A DNA stretch of 64,000 nt from Punica granatum (Eukaryota; Streptophyta; Magnoliopsida; Myrtales; Lythraceae): positions 33,233,122 to 33,297,121 of the forward strand of contig NC_045129.1 in assembly GCF_007655135.1 (NCBI RefSeq). The letters are read 5' to 3'. Position numbers and translations under genes: made by a program. Below the pieces are notes generated by a model. That model did not search any database and was not told the origin of the DNA. It was given only the letters and a program-made list of their open reading frames with translations. The first letter of the stretch is position 1. Each line of letters opens with the position of its first letter. This document shows, one piece after another, positions 23,297 to 35,678 of this stretch.

Positions 23297-23851
23297 CACC
23301 ATATCTATACATATACAGATAGAGATAAACAGTAGAGATATTTGCTCTTTTATGTCTCTTTTTTATTTTTTTTCTTTTTTGCTGGGCAAAAGTAATCATA
23401 GCAATACAATCAATTAAGAGTAGAGGCTTCCAAAATCTATCTAAATCAAATTGCAAGGGAGCGGTAGTTTCTAATCTGAAATGAAATTTCTCCCAATAGT
23501 GCTCCAAAATCCTCTTAAAAGTCAGACAATGAAGACAAAGACAACACAAATTCCAGTTGAACAGTTCCATTCAAGTCGACGAATCAAAGCCTATAGTGAT
23601 CCCGGACTACCTGAGGGAACACAAACTGTGTCTATTCATTCAATGTATAAATACCTGCTGTGTCTTCCAGGGTGAAACTGATTTTGACTTTCCTAACTGC
23701 AGCCGGTCACTTTTGGGTCTCTATTGGACTCCGATCCAGCGAGCATAATCAACCCATCTGCAATAGTTACGACGATGTCAATGGCTAGCCACTAGAATAG
23801 GGCAAGCTAGAATACACTATTAACAATATCTCAAAGGTTTTATGGAGGGTC
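23297..23851. other. Convergent intergenic region, copy 2
   Basis: Counterpart of 5511-6067. No gene seen; presumably the two facing 3' UTRs. Confidence 0.6.
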
Positions 23852-26459
23852 TCACAGAAGAGAGCCAAGGAATGTATTTCCAGTCCGAACGGCAAAACAA
23901 AGAGCACTCAGCATAAGCTTGTGCTGGTGCAGCAATGGCTCCAGAACTCGCTGCTCGATTACACCAGCTACCACTTGGTACCTACACAAACACGACAGTC
24001 ATATATTTTCTTAGATAAGCTTGGCCATAAAATTAAGTTCTAAAGGAAGCCTGGATTTCTATGTATCTACTAAAAATTGACAAATAAGATGAATGAAAAC
24101 TTTATCAGGAAATGGAAAGAGTGTGCATGTACTACCAGAAGGGGAGATGGACAATGCTTCGTAGGAAAAGTGGTTAATATGAATCAAAGAAACGAGGACT
24201 GGTGGCCATAAAAGAAGAATAGATACCTGAGGTTACTGGAAACAGCCATGTACACACCATAGGCTGCACTGGTGGATAGTATGGGAACATTTTCCACTTC
24301 ACCTGCTGAAGATTTATCGACAACCTTCCTTGCATTAATTAAGGCATTTGTCACTGCCGTCCCAACCTGAACCAGAAGAAAATAGAACAGTGTCATAAAC
24401 AGCACGACGCCGATTCAGAGGTGATTGTAGGAAAGCAAACACATGCAAACTGTTTGCCATCTTATATGGTACCAAACAACCAGAACATTTACTCGGTAGA
24501 GTTCACTGCTATTAAACCTATCCAGGTAGATACAGATAATACTTGCATTCATTCATCCCATTAATCTGCAACATTGTTCTGAACCAGTATCATGTGTTAG
24601 TTCATCCAGAAACCTTGTAGAGAATAATTGATGCTGCTTCAAAGAGAGGACACGGTTTTCAATCTTAAGGAGAGACTTCTAATGCTGATCTTATTCATGC
24701 ATCCTTAACAAGAACACTACTAAAGGAGTTATAATTTGGCATGGATGGGGATGAGTCCGCCGACAAAAATGGAGCAGGATTAGAGCAGTGCTAAAATCTA
24801 CTGCAAACATCTAAGTAGAGGATCTCTGGGAAAAGAAATGGAAACTTACCAATGATGAGGTGGTCCCAACAGCAAAAAGCTTTGCTCCATTACGCTACAT
24901 AAAACCAACAGATATAATGTGAGACGTGTATCTATATCTTCTGATTTGGAGTAAAATGTAAAGTGCCCACGAAGAACAAGCAGAGAAACTCACCGCTATA
25001 GCACCCAGCCTCTGTGCAAGTGAATACGAGGTTCCACGGAGAGCAATCTGCAAAAAACCTGAGATACATCAGTATCCGTGGGCCGGAGGAATTCAAAACC
25101 TCTAAAGAATATTCAAATTACTGCAACGAAAGAAATTAACCTGAAATGCATTGTCAGGGCAGTTATGGAAGAACTTTGCAATGGATCCAGCATTCTAGAG
25201 CAATCAGCAAAAGAGAAATAAAGTAAGTGACTCGGAGGAATCTCAACGGCAAACCGAAGCAACAAAAGATGACGGAATGATAGAAGAAAAGAAGAATGCA
25301 AGCCTAGGAAGATCAACGGTAGGGAGACGGTAGAAGGAGATAAACAAGCATGAAATCTGCAATTACCGCCATTACCTGAGAAAAGAAAAACCCAAGTAAA
25401 TGTATCACTGGAAAGTGAAGATGCCAAAGCTAAATCCCATGGATCTTCTAGTTGCACTCCGCAGAAGAAAGGCGATCTTCTCCTGATGAAGCACTTTCAT
25501 AACATTCAAAATAAACCAACCATATATTTATCCACACACTGAAACCTGAAGATCTCAACCCCCTTAATGGATTCCAATGCAGAATGCCATTTCGCAAAGT
25601 AACATTTAGCACATGGACATTAATAATTTACGAATGGGTGCAGGGCATTTCGATGATGATATGCGTATCACACGAGTTGAGCTGACAGGCAGGCAACAAT
25701 GGCTAGAATACATCAGGACCATGCTAATGCACGCATTAAAGAAAACCATAGACCGTACCACATCTGCGAACACGATCTCCAGCTCCTTGAAGAAATTCTC
25801 TCGGCGGCGCTCATACTCTGCAGCAGTCTACAGTCAAACCAGAAATGTACATTATGATATGAACCGGAGACGATTAATTCACCCAACAGTTGACAGAGGA
25901 GCTAACAGACCTTCGTGAAGATCCCAACGCCACATTCCATGGCGACCTTTGCTAAGAACAGATCATCAGCGAGCAGCCTCTCTTTGAATCCGCCGAACTG
26001 CATCAGCCACCGGAGCATCGGGGACTTCTCCAGCTCGAAGAACCTCGAAACCACCGATCCGGGGATCCTCCCGGCCTGGATCGCGGCCGCCAGGTCCTTC
26101 GGCAGGCTCTCCAGAGGCCGATCGGCCTCCGCGAGCACCATGAGCGCCTCCTTCCTGTTATTATCGGCGCCGCCGTCATGATCTCCGCCGCCTCCGCCAC
26201 CGGAGGAGCCGCGGTTGCCGTTCCCGCCGCCGCCTGCGGTAGCGTATGGCACGACCAGCGATTGGAGGTTGCGAGTGCTGCACAGAATCAAAGGAGCAGC
26301 TGAGGAGAAAACAGAGGTGGCGGTTGGGGACAGAGAGAGCCGGAGGTGGGACGAGAGAGGCGGCGGGGCCGACGCGGAGGCTCCGGGGAGGCAGAGAAGG
26401 GTAACGGAGGGAACGTGTAGAGAGAAGGAAGGGGCGAGGAAGCAGGTGGCGAGAGCCAT
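23852..26459 (-). CDS. RETICULATA-RELATED (DUF3411) chloroplast membrane protein, LCD1-like; exon 3 damaged
   Basis: Exons by GT-AG borders: 25911-26459, 25759-25827, about 25337-25375 (partial), 25141-25194, 24994-25047, 24850-24894, 24227-24366, 23852-23981. The ATG at 26459 starts a Ser/Ala-rich transit peptide and a Gly-rich linker (about residues 75-98). Conserved family blocks follow: ADRPLESLPKDLAAAIQAGR, TAAEYERRRENFFKELEIVF, FFHNCPDNAFQ, RGTSYSLAQRLGAIA, GEVENVPILSTSAAYGVYM, AGVIEQRVLEPLLHQHK, CFAVRTGNTFLGSLL. Family members act in plastid envelope or mesophyll development. Two oddities: after VMAVIADFMLVYL exon 3 runs into a frameshift and about 115 bp of unmatched sequence before NAGSIAKFF; and the protein ends SLL followed by TGA where relatives continue with W. 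It may be a pseudogene or a divergent allele. A TATATAAAG on the minus strand at 26621-26629 is a plausible TATA box. Confidence 0.7.
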
Positions 26460-26620
26460 TTTCGGTGTCGGGAGCTTGGCAACTCGCGGCAGCGTACGGT
26501 GGCGAGTGCTAAATACGCGCTCCCCCTCGCTCTCTGTCGGACGGGTCGAGCTGGGGAGTGCGAGTCCGATACTCTCTGCCACGTCGACTGGTGCACCCGG
26601 GTGGATCCACATTGACTTCT

Positions 26621-26629
26621 CTTTATATA
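26621..26629 (-). promoter_or_regulatory. Candidate TATA box of the RETICULATA-RELATED gene
   Basis: TATATAAAG on the minus strand, about 160 bp upstream of the ATG at 26459, which would give a 5' UTR of roughly 130 bases. Confidence 0.5.
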
Positions 26630-26710
26630 CTTGACGAACACCACCAGCTTCAACCTTAATAAGTGGCTGCCACGCGCCGCTGATGAAAGAAAATCTATGG
26701 GCGATTAAGG

Positions 26711-28255
26711 GATAATTTTATCGTATAACATGTTATTTTAAAATTTTTCATCACATAGCATATATCATTATAATTATACTAAATTGCACGATATTTTAAA
26801 GTTTTTTCTCGACATAGCATGAAATACAATAATTTCATCGTATGGCACAAAATTTCAAAAATAATTTCATAGCATAGCACGATATTAGTTTTCCGTCAAT
26901 GACCTAACGGAGATCTGACGTGACCGTGTATGGCTGGGAGGAACGAAGGTGGGCCAAAAATGTTGGTCATGTCAGATCTCCGCTAGGTCATTGACGAAAA
27001 ATTAACATCATACTATGCCATGAATTTTTTTGATATTTTACATTACAAGACAAATGATCTATAGAAATAAAAATTAGATATATTTAATTATTTTATTTCT
27101 TAATCTATACTTTTAAAAATAAATAAGATATATTTCTCTATATATTTTGTTATTTATCTCTAAATCATTGCTTTCCAAGACAAATAAAATTGTCTCGCTA
27201 TATTATAGTATTTATCTCTAATACAATTAATTAAAATAATTATTAACGTAGGTATGAGAAGTGGAGACTAATTTATATGCTTTTAAAATGTATCAACATA
27301 TAAAGACTAATATAGAGTTGCTAAATTGAATTTGAAAATTTTATTTTTTGAAGGTAAAAATTTTATTGGTTAAAAATAAAATAATAATGTAATTCGTGAA
27401 TTTTACTTTATTTATTTCAATTTTCACTCTTTCATTCTCTTTTTTTTCCTAAGAACCATTTCTCGTGTGCGTGTATATATATATTCTTTATTCTGTCTTT
27501 TCTTTAGTGCAAGTATTTTTTTGTCATGCTTTTCTTCTTGATTCTTTATGCTCCTCATCATATCTCTCTTCTCATTCTCTACTTAAATTCGACAACCACT
27601 TACCCAATAAATTTCAGCGACCATTAGAATTTCTAGTTTTTTCGCTCGACCAACAAATTATTTACAAAAATTATATCCGAAATTATCCGATATAATTTCA
27701 AATAGAAGTCTATAAAAAATTTGTCTTTAAAAAGATAAACTCTCATAAAATAATTTATTGGAATAAATATTATTATTTTATAGGTTACCTATATATAAAA
27801 CTTAAAAATACAAAATATTAATGATCTATTTAGAATAGAAATTTTATCACTAAAGTATAATAAATAATAAAAGTCGTAAATTTAGACAAGTAAGGAATAT
27901 TGGTGCATTGGATTTAAGAAATACTTTCATTTATTTTTAGAGGCAAATCATTTGTTTCTAATTGAACTAATTAGAAGCAAATAAAAATTTGTTTAAATTT
28001 TGTATCTAAAGATCTATAGAAACAACACTGATCAATTAATTTATTTGTCTCCAAAGGTTATAGAGGCGTATAAATGGCCTATAGAGACATGTAATGCCGT
28101 TTCAATAGCTCATTTGTGTCATATAGTGAAATTATTGCGTTTCGTATTGTGTCGTGAAAAAATTAAAAAAATATCGTGCAATTTAATTAAATTATGACGA
28201 TATTTTCCATGTGGTGAAAATTTTCAAAATATCGTGTTGTACGGTGAAATTAACC
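26711..28255. mobile_element. 1.5-kb element with about 140-bp imperfect inverted termini
   Basis: The left arm (26711-26850: TTTTATCGTATAACATG, AATTTTTCATCACATAG, AAATTGCACGATATTTT, AATTTCATCGTATGGCAC) is inverted in 28114-28255 (GTGTCATATAGTGAAATT, AAATATCGTGCAATTT, TGGTGAAAATTTTCAAAAT, GTTGTACGGTGAAATTAAC). The interior is AT-rich with no transposase. Long imperfect TIRs suggest a non-autonomous Mutator-like or foldback element. The left arm is followed by a separate short hairpin (26873-27018). Confidence 0.6.
26873..27018. repeat. Inverted repeat hairpin, 53-bp arms
   Basis: The arm at 26873-26925 (CGTCAATGACCTAACGGAGA then TCTGACGTGACC) is inverted at 26965-27018 (GGTCATGTCAGATCTCCG then CTAGGTCATTGACG), with a loop of about 39 bp. 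Few mismatches, so it could fold strongly. Confidence 0.85.
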
Positions 28256-31200
28256 TGGCGATGAATACGATCGTTTTTTTTTAATTAGTAGTAGAATTTT
28301 ATTGAAAATCAAACATAATATAAATACGGCAATCCAATGTAAATACGATCATTTTAAGTATGGCTGTTGGTTATGTAACAAAAAATAAATATAAATATAT
28401 ATATCTATACATTATAAAGAGAGCGATCCCCCTGGCGTAACTTTTATTTTTCTAAATTACCCATAACACATTGTGTTTAATTAATTATAACACTAGGATA
28501 AAATGATATTTTTATTAGTTAACTACCTACCCCATTATCTCACTTTTTTTTTCTCGTTTTCTTTTCTCAAAAAATACTCTAAATCATCTTATCTTCAAAA
28601 AAAAAAAGTCCATTCCTTAATGAAGCCGTTACTACTTTCATTTTTCATTTCATCAATTTTCATTATTCTAAAATTTTTATTTAAATTCATTATATTTGTA
28701 CCGAACAAATTTAAACAATTTTTTGTTTGAACTTAAAATTATATAATTCTATACAATTTCTTCTGAGGTAATTATGCTATAAACATATTGTGTGAACATA
28801 AAATGATGACATAACCGTATATAACACGAGCATGAATTACGTGCAGCATTACATGAAGTAAAAACATCAACTTTAAATATAGAGTATTCTATCATATTAT
28901 TATTATTATTTCATTAATTATCACCTTTTAAATAATATTATAACTCTCTATGACAATATAAATTAAAAAAAATTAAAAGTATGTACACTCTCGTGAATAG
29001 TAAGGACACAACATCTACTACATAAATAAATATATATATATTCATCAGGGGAAAAATAACCATTGAAAAAAGAATTTATAGTAGATTATCAAATTAATAA
29101 CACGTATTTTGTCATAAAACAATCACTTTTCTGTGTATATGAGATAATTCTTTCTTATTATCGTGGATAACCAAACGTGATCCGAGAGAGTGTATAGACA
29201 ACCAAACTTTAGTATGGGTCTTTCGGTTTATTTTTCGGTTACAAATTTAATAATTGTTATTTTATATTTCCTTTTTAGCTTCTTGAGATGTAAAGATAAG
29301 AATCAAATTTTCATAATCAATTTCACCTAACATTTCCTCAAATGATGATACAATTATTAATCAACCTAAACTATTGTGAGTCATCCTTAGATTTTAGTAA
29401 ATTACCAATTTTTAAAACGTCATTCGGCCGGAGCAAATATTGACTTTTCCAACGAAGAGAAAAGAGAACTTAAAGGAGAAACAAAAAGGATACAGAAGTT
29501 GATTTGTTCCCCAAAAAGAAAAGGGGTGATGATCAAATAATATAATATATGACTTTATGAATTGGTGCGAGAATAAGGAGGAACAAGAATCTGTTGACGA
29601 ACTTCATATTCACAGAATACATTATATATTTATATTCTTCTAAAAAGAATTATTTGAATAATAAAAAACAAAAATCTAAAAAATATATAAACTAATGGTG
29701 GGAGAAAATTTGGGAGAGAAATATTTGGGAATCGAAAAGAATTAATAGGAGAGGAATCCAAGAAAGAAGAGTAAAAAATGACTCAATGGAAGAGAGAATA
29801 AATTTAATATAATAGGTAGTTTACGTGACAGATTCTCCTCGCACGAAAAAGCTCGTGAGGCAGCTCCTCCTTGCTTGAACGAAAAACTTTCATGAGAGTA
29901 ATCTGAATTACATAATATATGGATATATGTTAGGGTATTAATTAATAGAGACTATGGCGAATAATTGGGATTTGTGAAAAAAGCGAGGGAAAAAAAAGAG
30001 AACTATTTTGGGTTGGTGAAGAGAAAAAAAAAAGAAAAGATTGACAAAAAATTAGAAAAATTGTTTTTTGCTAGGGAAATTCATTTTCCATTGAATATCT
30101 CTATTTTTAAAATTGTCCCTTTTTTCCTGCGGAAAAGAAAATTTGTTCCTGTTTTTTTTTTGAATAATTATGTAACTACACTATTTGATAGAGAATTCGA
30201 CCAAGCCGATCTGGATGGTCTAGCATAGTCAATTATTATAAGGGCTTTAAATTTATACATGTACTTTTTCTTTCTAAATTCTATCCACTGAATCTTGCAA
30301 AAGTAGAGATGTTATATAACTAACTAGATATTTCACAAACAACGTCTTACAAAATTGTCACTTCTATCTACTTTCACATTATGTGAATCGGAGGATTTAG
30401 CATAGCTCTAAATTACAAACTAACTTTTTCACACTATAATAGTAGATTATCGAACTAATGAGGTATACAAGACTCTTCTTGTAACATGGGTATATTCTAG
30501 TATATATAAAAGAGATTTCTTTCTCATATTCATAAAAAAAAAAGTTTTCTTTCTTATTATTATCATTATTTTAAGTGCAACCCAACAGATCGTGGGACCT
30601 AAAATCAATTTTTAATAGTTTATTTAGCAAAGTTAAAATATTTGAGTTGATCGAAGGTTTCACCATTTTTCCAAATAAAAAAAAAACTTGAAATAAATTT
30701 TTGCTTAAAATTCCTCTTGCAAGCTTTATGTAAAGTTACATTATAATTAATTTTATTAAGATATCTTTTTTTAAATAATTATCTAGCTAATCTATTTTAT
30801 TTTTTTTGTGATATCTTGGATTTGCAATAAATTAAATCAATTCTGAAAAATCGTTTTTTGGGCCTAATCAAGCTGAATTTTCTAAAGAAGAAAGAAAATT
30901 AACTTAGGTAACAAAAAGCTTTAGGGGCCTCGAGCAAAAGCTTTAGCCACCTTGTGGTTGAGCAGCTCATGTGGGTATCAAGTAAACAAAGATACTCGAG
31001 ACATAAAAATTATACTAGTAAATAATAACTTATAAAAAAAGACCTTTTTATTTAACTTTCGTTTACCCATATTGTGCATACTAAATATATTTCAAGTAAT
31101 AAAAACCATTGAGTTAAAATTTAAATTATAATATATTAATATTAATCAAAACTATCAATTAACCTCTCATTTTGACCCTCCTAACTCTCTCACATCTCTT

Positions 31201-31380
31201 CTTTTCCACACCTTTCTTTTTTTCTCTGTTCTCTTTCATCTGTAATTCTTTTTTTCTTTTTGCTCGTTCCTACTTTTCCCATGAAGTATTTGTATTTGAT
31301 TTATTTATTTTCACATAAGTAATGTTTTTATAGTTGAATATCAATTTCATGTATTATCTAAGTAAACTGATAAAAGTCAT

Positions 31381-31408
31381 TACCGCATGTACTGCGTGTA
31401 AAACTCTA
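31381..31408 (+). mobile_element. Helitron-like 3' end (copy 2)
   Basis: Partner of 9741-9768: CGCA-TGTAC-TGCG hairpin followed by CTAGT. The loop differs from copy 1 while the stem is unchanged. Confidence 0.35.
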
Positions 31409-31499
31409 GTTATTATAGTGATAAGGAAAATAGTTTGTCCAATTTACCCCTCAAAGAATGATAAAATTAAGTGTAAAATGTAAAGATTTCCCTTTAAAT

Positions 31500-32190
31500 T
31501 CAGTGAAATGGTACTCCACCCTATTTGTTTGAAAAATGCGCATTTAATCAGAGTTGACCAGTTTGATCAAATCTATATCTTTTGTAAAAATTACAAATTA
31601 AGTCATAACTTTTAGATTTATTTTTTTAAGGCCCTACAATTACTTATTATTGAATGAAGCTGCCAATTTACATAAAAGTTTTCTATAAGGCCCTTCATAT
31701 ATTTTAAATATTTTCTTTAGTTTAAGAAATTAAAAAAGAATAAGAAATAGTTACCAAAAAAAAAATTGAATGCATCAAACAAAGAAGAGAAATAAAGGAG
31801 CAAAGGGCGGCGGAGGTCCGCTACCGTCCATCAGAGGGTGTCGGAGACCTCGTCAAGCAGGTCGTGGCTCATGCAACACTGTCGAGGCTCTCTCTCTCTC
31901 TCTCTTTCTCTCCTCAACTATTTTTACTATATTTTTGTTTTATTTTTTTCATTTTTCATATGTCAAGTTAAAGGATTTTTTTAATAAAAATAAGAAGGGC
32001 CTGATATGAAAAATTTATGTGAACTGTTGCCCTTATTAAGTAATATATATAACATGGCCTTAAGAAGAAGAAACCAAAATATTATGACCTAACTGTTATT
32101 TTTGCAAAAAATTAAAGATTTGGTCAAACCGGTCAATTTAGGTGAAGTGCATATTTTTCAAATAAATAGGATTAAGTGCCATTTCACCAA
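31500..32190. mobile_element. Foldback/MULE-like element with long inverted termini, copy 2
   Basis: Partner of 9876-10562. Termini TGAAATGGTACTCC and AAGTGCCATTTCA are inverted. The GC-rich core (about 31806-31890) and CT run are retained. Confidence 0.6.
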
Positions 32191-33296
32191 ACCTCAATGA
32201 GGTTTTTGTATTTTTATCCTAAAATTAATTAATAGCATTAGATTAAAGAACGAAATAGTAATTTAGATTTTTGTATACCTATCCACTTCTCAACTCCATC
32301 AATTCTTTTTCCATTCTCTTTTCTCTCTACCTTGCCGTTAATTCTTTCTTCATTCTCTTATTTCTTTATCCCATCTATTAATTTCTTCTCTTTTTCTTTT
32401 GATGACCTAGGTCTAATCCCGAGGCTCTATGAACCCTCAACCTCACATGGAACTGGATGTGTACTGTGCACAACAGTACTCGTATAGGGGGTGGCCTCCA
32501 AAGGTTGTATTCATTACTGGATGGGATTAACCATGCGGCCTCCTGGGAGGCAAGTTATACTCAACCACCTATGCTAATAAACAATCATTTTTTATTTCTC
32601 TATGGAAAATCTTTATATATTCGAAAATGATGAAAAAATAATTAATTATATCATAGCATTTCAAGGAGAGTGAGAATTTCTATTTTTGTAGTGATCATCT
32701 CATTTATGTTTTTTTTTTATGTATATTCGGAAGCCCATCAAGTTCCAATCCAATTCGAGTCAGGTCAGCCCATTAAAAGGGTAAAACTTTCATAGCATTG
32801 ATTTTTTTTATTCACAATACTCGAATTTGAAATATTACTTAAGGTAAACAAATGTCGAACCCCTTAAACTAATTCATATTGGTATTTCTGTTCTTTGCAA
32901 TATTATGATAAGTTCTACTCTAATGAATAAAGGAATTCGCTACACTTCCATTTTTAGCTTTGCCCGCAGGAAAGAAACTGGAATCGTTTATGGGCCAATT
33001 CCTTTGGAGCGACATGATCGATTTCGGGTGAAAATCGTCTTGAAGTTTAGCTCAGGAGAGCAGTGTGGGACACGCGCTCAGTCAGTCGCGTGAAAATTGT
33101 TTACAAGCCCTGTTGGGATCCGAGTGGGGCTTCAATCGTTAGATGATGCCGTCAGTCAACCTTGCTTTTGGAAAATTTACATATTCAACCCCCATTTTCT
33201 TAGGTTCTTCCATTTTGACCCTCGAAAGATTTAATTTAAAATTCATACTCGATCAGAAGGGTAGACGCATCACGATCACCCCCCCAATCAGATGTG

Positions 33297-33301
33297 AAAG
33301 G
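33297..33301. repeat. 5-bp target-site duplication (left)
   Basis: AAAGG immediately before the 5' LTR; repeated at 41347-41351. The unoccupied site in copy 1 (11675-11679) has a single AAAGG. Confidence 0.95.
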
Positions 33302-34977
33302 TGTTGGGAATTGGTGTATGCCCTAGAGGCAATCTATAATCAGTTTTGTAATATGATATCTATTTCATTATAAAACGAGGCATATCTGTTATTGTGTAGA
33401 TTGCGCTAAATATGATTTTACACAATAATGTCCTTGGAATAGTAGGTTCAATAGGCATCAAGTGTGACTTGATTGTGAGATCCTATAATTACTGAACATT
33501 ATTCCTAAATGTCCATAGTCAAAGTATTATCGTTAATTAGGACAACGGTAATACGGTTAGACTAGTGTGAGTGTTGATTGATGACCAAATCTCATAGGTC
33601 ATGGATATGGAGATATCAAATCACACCACATGTATACATTAAGAGTAATGTGTATTGGACTGACCCGCCATGAGATTGCTACATGGGTTGTTACGTGACT
33701 GTCATTAGCATATCTCAAAGTAACTATAGTGTAATGGTCCTTTGACTTGAGGTCACCATGGATTCCTACGTGTAATGTCGTATATTTTGATACTGTCAAA
33801 CGCCACCGTAACTGGTTGGTTATAAAGATAGTTATTGGGTATGCCACAAAGCATGGAAAAGAATGTGAGTGACCAAGATAGGATTTGTCCCTCCTACGAA
33901 ACGGGAGCGATATCTCACGGCCACTTGGTGGTTAAGTCTAAAAGTGTATGCATACCCAAATGAGTCGATATAATGATATCGAGCTCATTTGCTCTGATAG
34001 ACTTACCCGGTAAATCAAGAAAGAGAGATATTAAGCCATACAAGGATGTCATCGACCATGCCTTGGGCTCAATGGAGATATAGATGACAATGGATTATAT
34101 TACACGGTAATATAGGTCACGATGTTCGTCGAGAAATTGACTTTCCGATTACTTGAGTAACAGTGATGCATTGCTAGATGCCGCTCACTGTTTGTAATAT
34201 TAAAATAGAGATTTCGATATTACTATCAACGTAATTGGGAACCTACAGGGTCACACACTACGACTAACTTGACGAGATATTTTGAAACAACAAAATTGTC
34301 TAATAAAGATTAGATGATTTATGGTGCGACCGATTAATCGGATATTTAATGAGATTAAATTTGCCGATTAATTAGACCCGATTTATTAGATTTAATGGTG
34401 TGCTAAGTGGTTATTTTTATGGAACCACTTGGAGCCAATTATAGAAAGAAACATGGGCCAATTGTATGATAACACTTAGCTATACACATGGACTAATTAA
34501 ATGATGTCACCTAGACTTACACATGTCACTTGGAGCCTTGATTCTCCTTAATCCCACATCGGTGGGGCTTTGAATTTGTCTTCCCCATATTGCTTATAAA
34601 AGGGGCAGCATGCATGTTTAGATATAAGAGATATATATACATGTATATGGGTGTACGTGTATAAGTGTAAGGAAATTCAAGTTGAATTGTTCAATTTGAA
34701 TTAATCCTACTAGTCTAATAAATTTCGGGTGTCGCATCGGGGTGTTTCTTTCGAGTGTTGGTCGCTAGCACCGCCGATCTCGAAAACTCGTCGACAAAGT
34801 CGGTGTGGATACCAGTAGAGGCGTCACGCGTGGGGCGCTCGGTCGACAACTTTAAATATTCCAGGTACGCTTTTATTTACTCTTACTCTTCTAGTAGGTC
34901 TTGGAATTAGTTTCACGGGTAAGAAATTTTGAATTTCTGTTCCTTTTTACGCTTCCGTTAGCCCCGTGGAACTAGCA
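33302..34977 (+). repeat. 5' LTR
   Basis: 1676 bp, TG...CA. It contains a TATA box (TATAAAAG, 34595-34602) that would drive the genomic transcript. Differs from the 3' LTR at six positions by my count. Confidence 0.97.
34595..34602 (+). promoter_or_regulatory. LTR TATA box
   Basis: TATAAAAG followed by GGGCAGC; the same in the 3' LTR at 40964-40971. Transcription probably starts about 30 bp downstream. Confidence 0.65.
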
Positions 34978-34979
34978 AT

Positions 34980-34992
34980 TGGTATCAGAGCC
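34980..34992 (+). other. Primer-binding site (initiator tRNA-Met)
   Basis: TGGTATCAGAGCC two bases after the 5' LTR, complementary to the 3' end of plant initiator tRNA-Met, as in most plant copia elements. Confidence 0.95.
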
Positions 34993-35678
34993 TAGCTAGT
35001 TAGAATCTGAGTAGATAATAGCATAAAATATGATTTTATGCTTGGTACTGGTATGATTATGTTTGATATTTGCGGTGCATGACTGTTAGACATGGACTAT
35101 GTCCTAGTTGTGTTAGTATAATAGTTATGCGTTTGGACTATTATGTAATTGTTACATAATAGTGTATGGTGAGATCGATTAAATGTTAATCAAATCCCTC
35201 AAAATATTAAGTCCATATCCTTCCACCGTGTAACGCTCGTCAAGACCAAGATCGATGAGTGTGTAGACCTTGCCTTCGCAGGATGCCCTTATCTATCCTA
35301 GTAAGACGTTGTGTTTACCAGTGGGTCGGACTTAACTGAGCAAGCCTAATAGGATTAGGAGTTCAGAGGCATGTAGTTGGGCATCGATCTATAAGATAGA
35401 TTTGAATAAGGAATTATTCACTCAACTAATCAAGAGTTGCATGTGATGCAATTGGGAAAGTGAGTTCCCTACCTAAATAGCCAGTTCTGGGTGAATCAGC
35501 CCTCGCTGACTCAGAGCTTGGTGAGATATGGATCTTGAGCTACTATGAGAATGATATTCTCTGAATCAATGTTGAGGGTCATTGATTTGATATAAATAGT
35601 GGGAGCAATATTTATAAAGTCCTCATTAAATATTGATGTGTCATAATACTTATTTTGTATATTTCTATGGTAGTTACC
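34993..35678 (+). other. Retrotransposon 5' leader
   Basis: Untranslated region of about 690 bp between primer-binding site and gag. No long frame is present. It probably carries packaging signals, but none can be pointed to. Confidence 0.7.

Larger units (their letters stand above)
26630..33296. other. Non-genic DNA: TIR element, then duplicated block B of copy 2
   Basis: From 26630 to 28812 the DNA is absent from copy 1 and includes an element with inverted ends (26711-28255). From 28813 to 33296 it is the partner of 6961-11674. No gene supported. Small open frames around 28503, 29965 and 31770 are low-complexity or AT-biased. Confidence 0.7.

Noticed and set aside
29965..30228. 87-codon Lys/Phe-rich frame
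   Set aside because: Composition follows poly-A/poly-T runs; the matching region in copy 1 does not keep the frame.
33599..33847. 82-codon minus-strand frame in each LTR (also 39968-40216)
   Set aside because: Sits inside LTR regulatory sequence, antisense to transcription; no known LTR protein.
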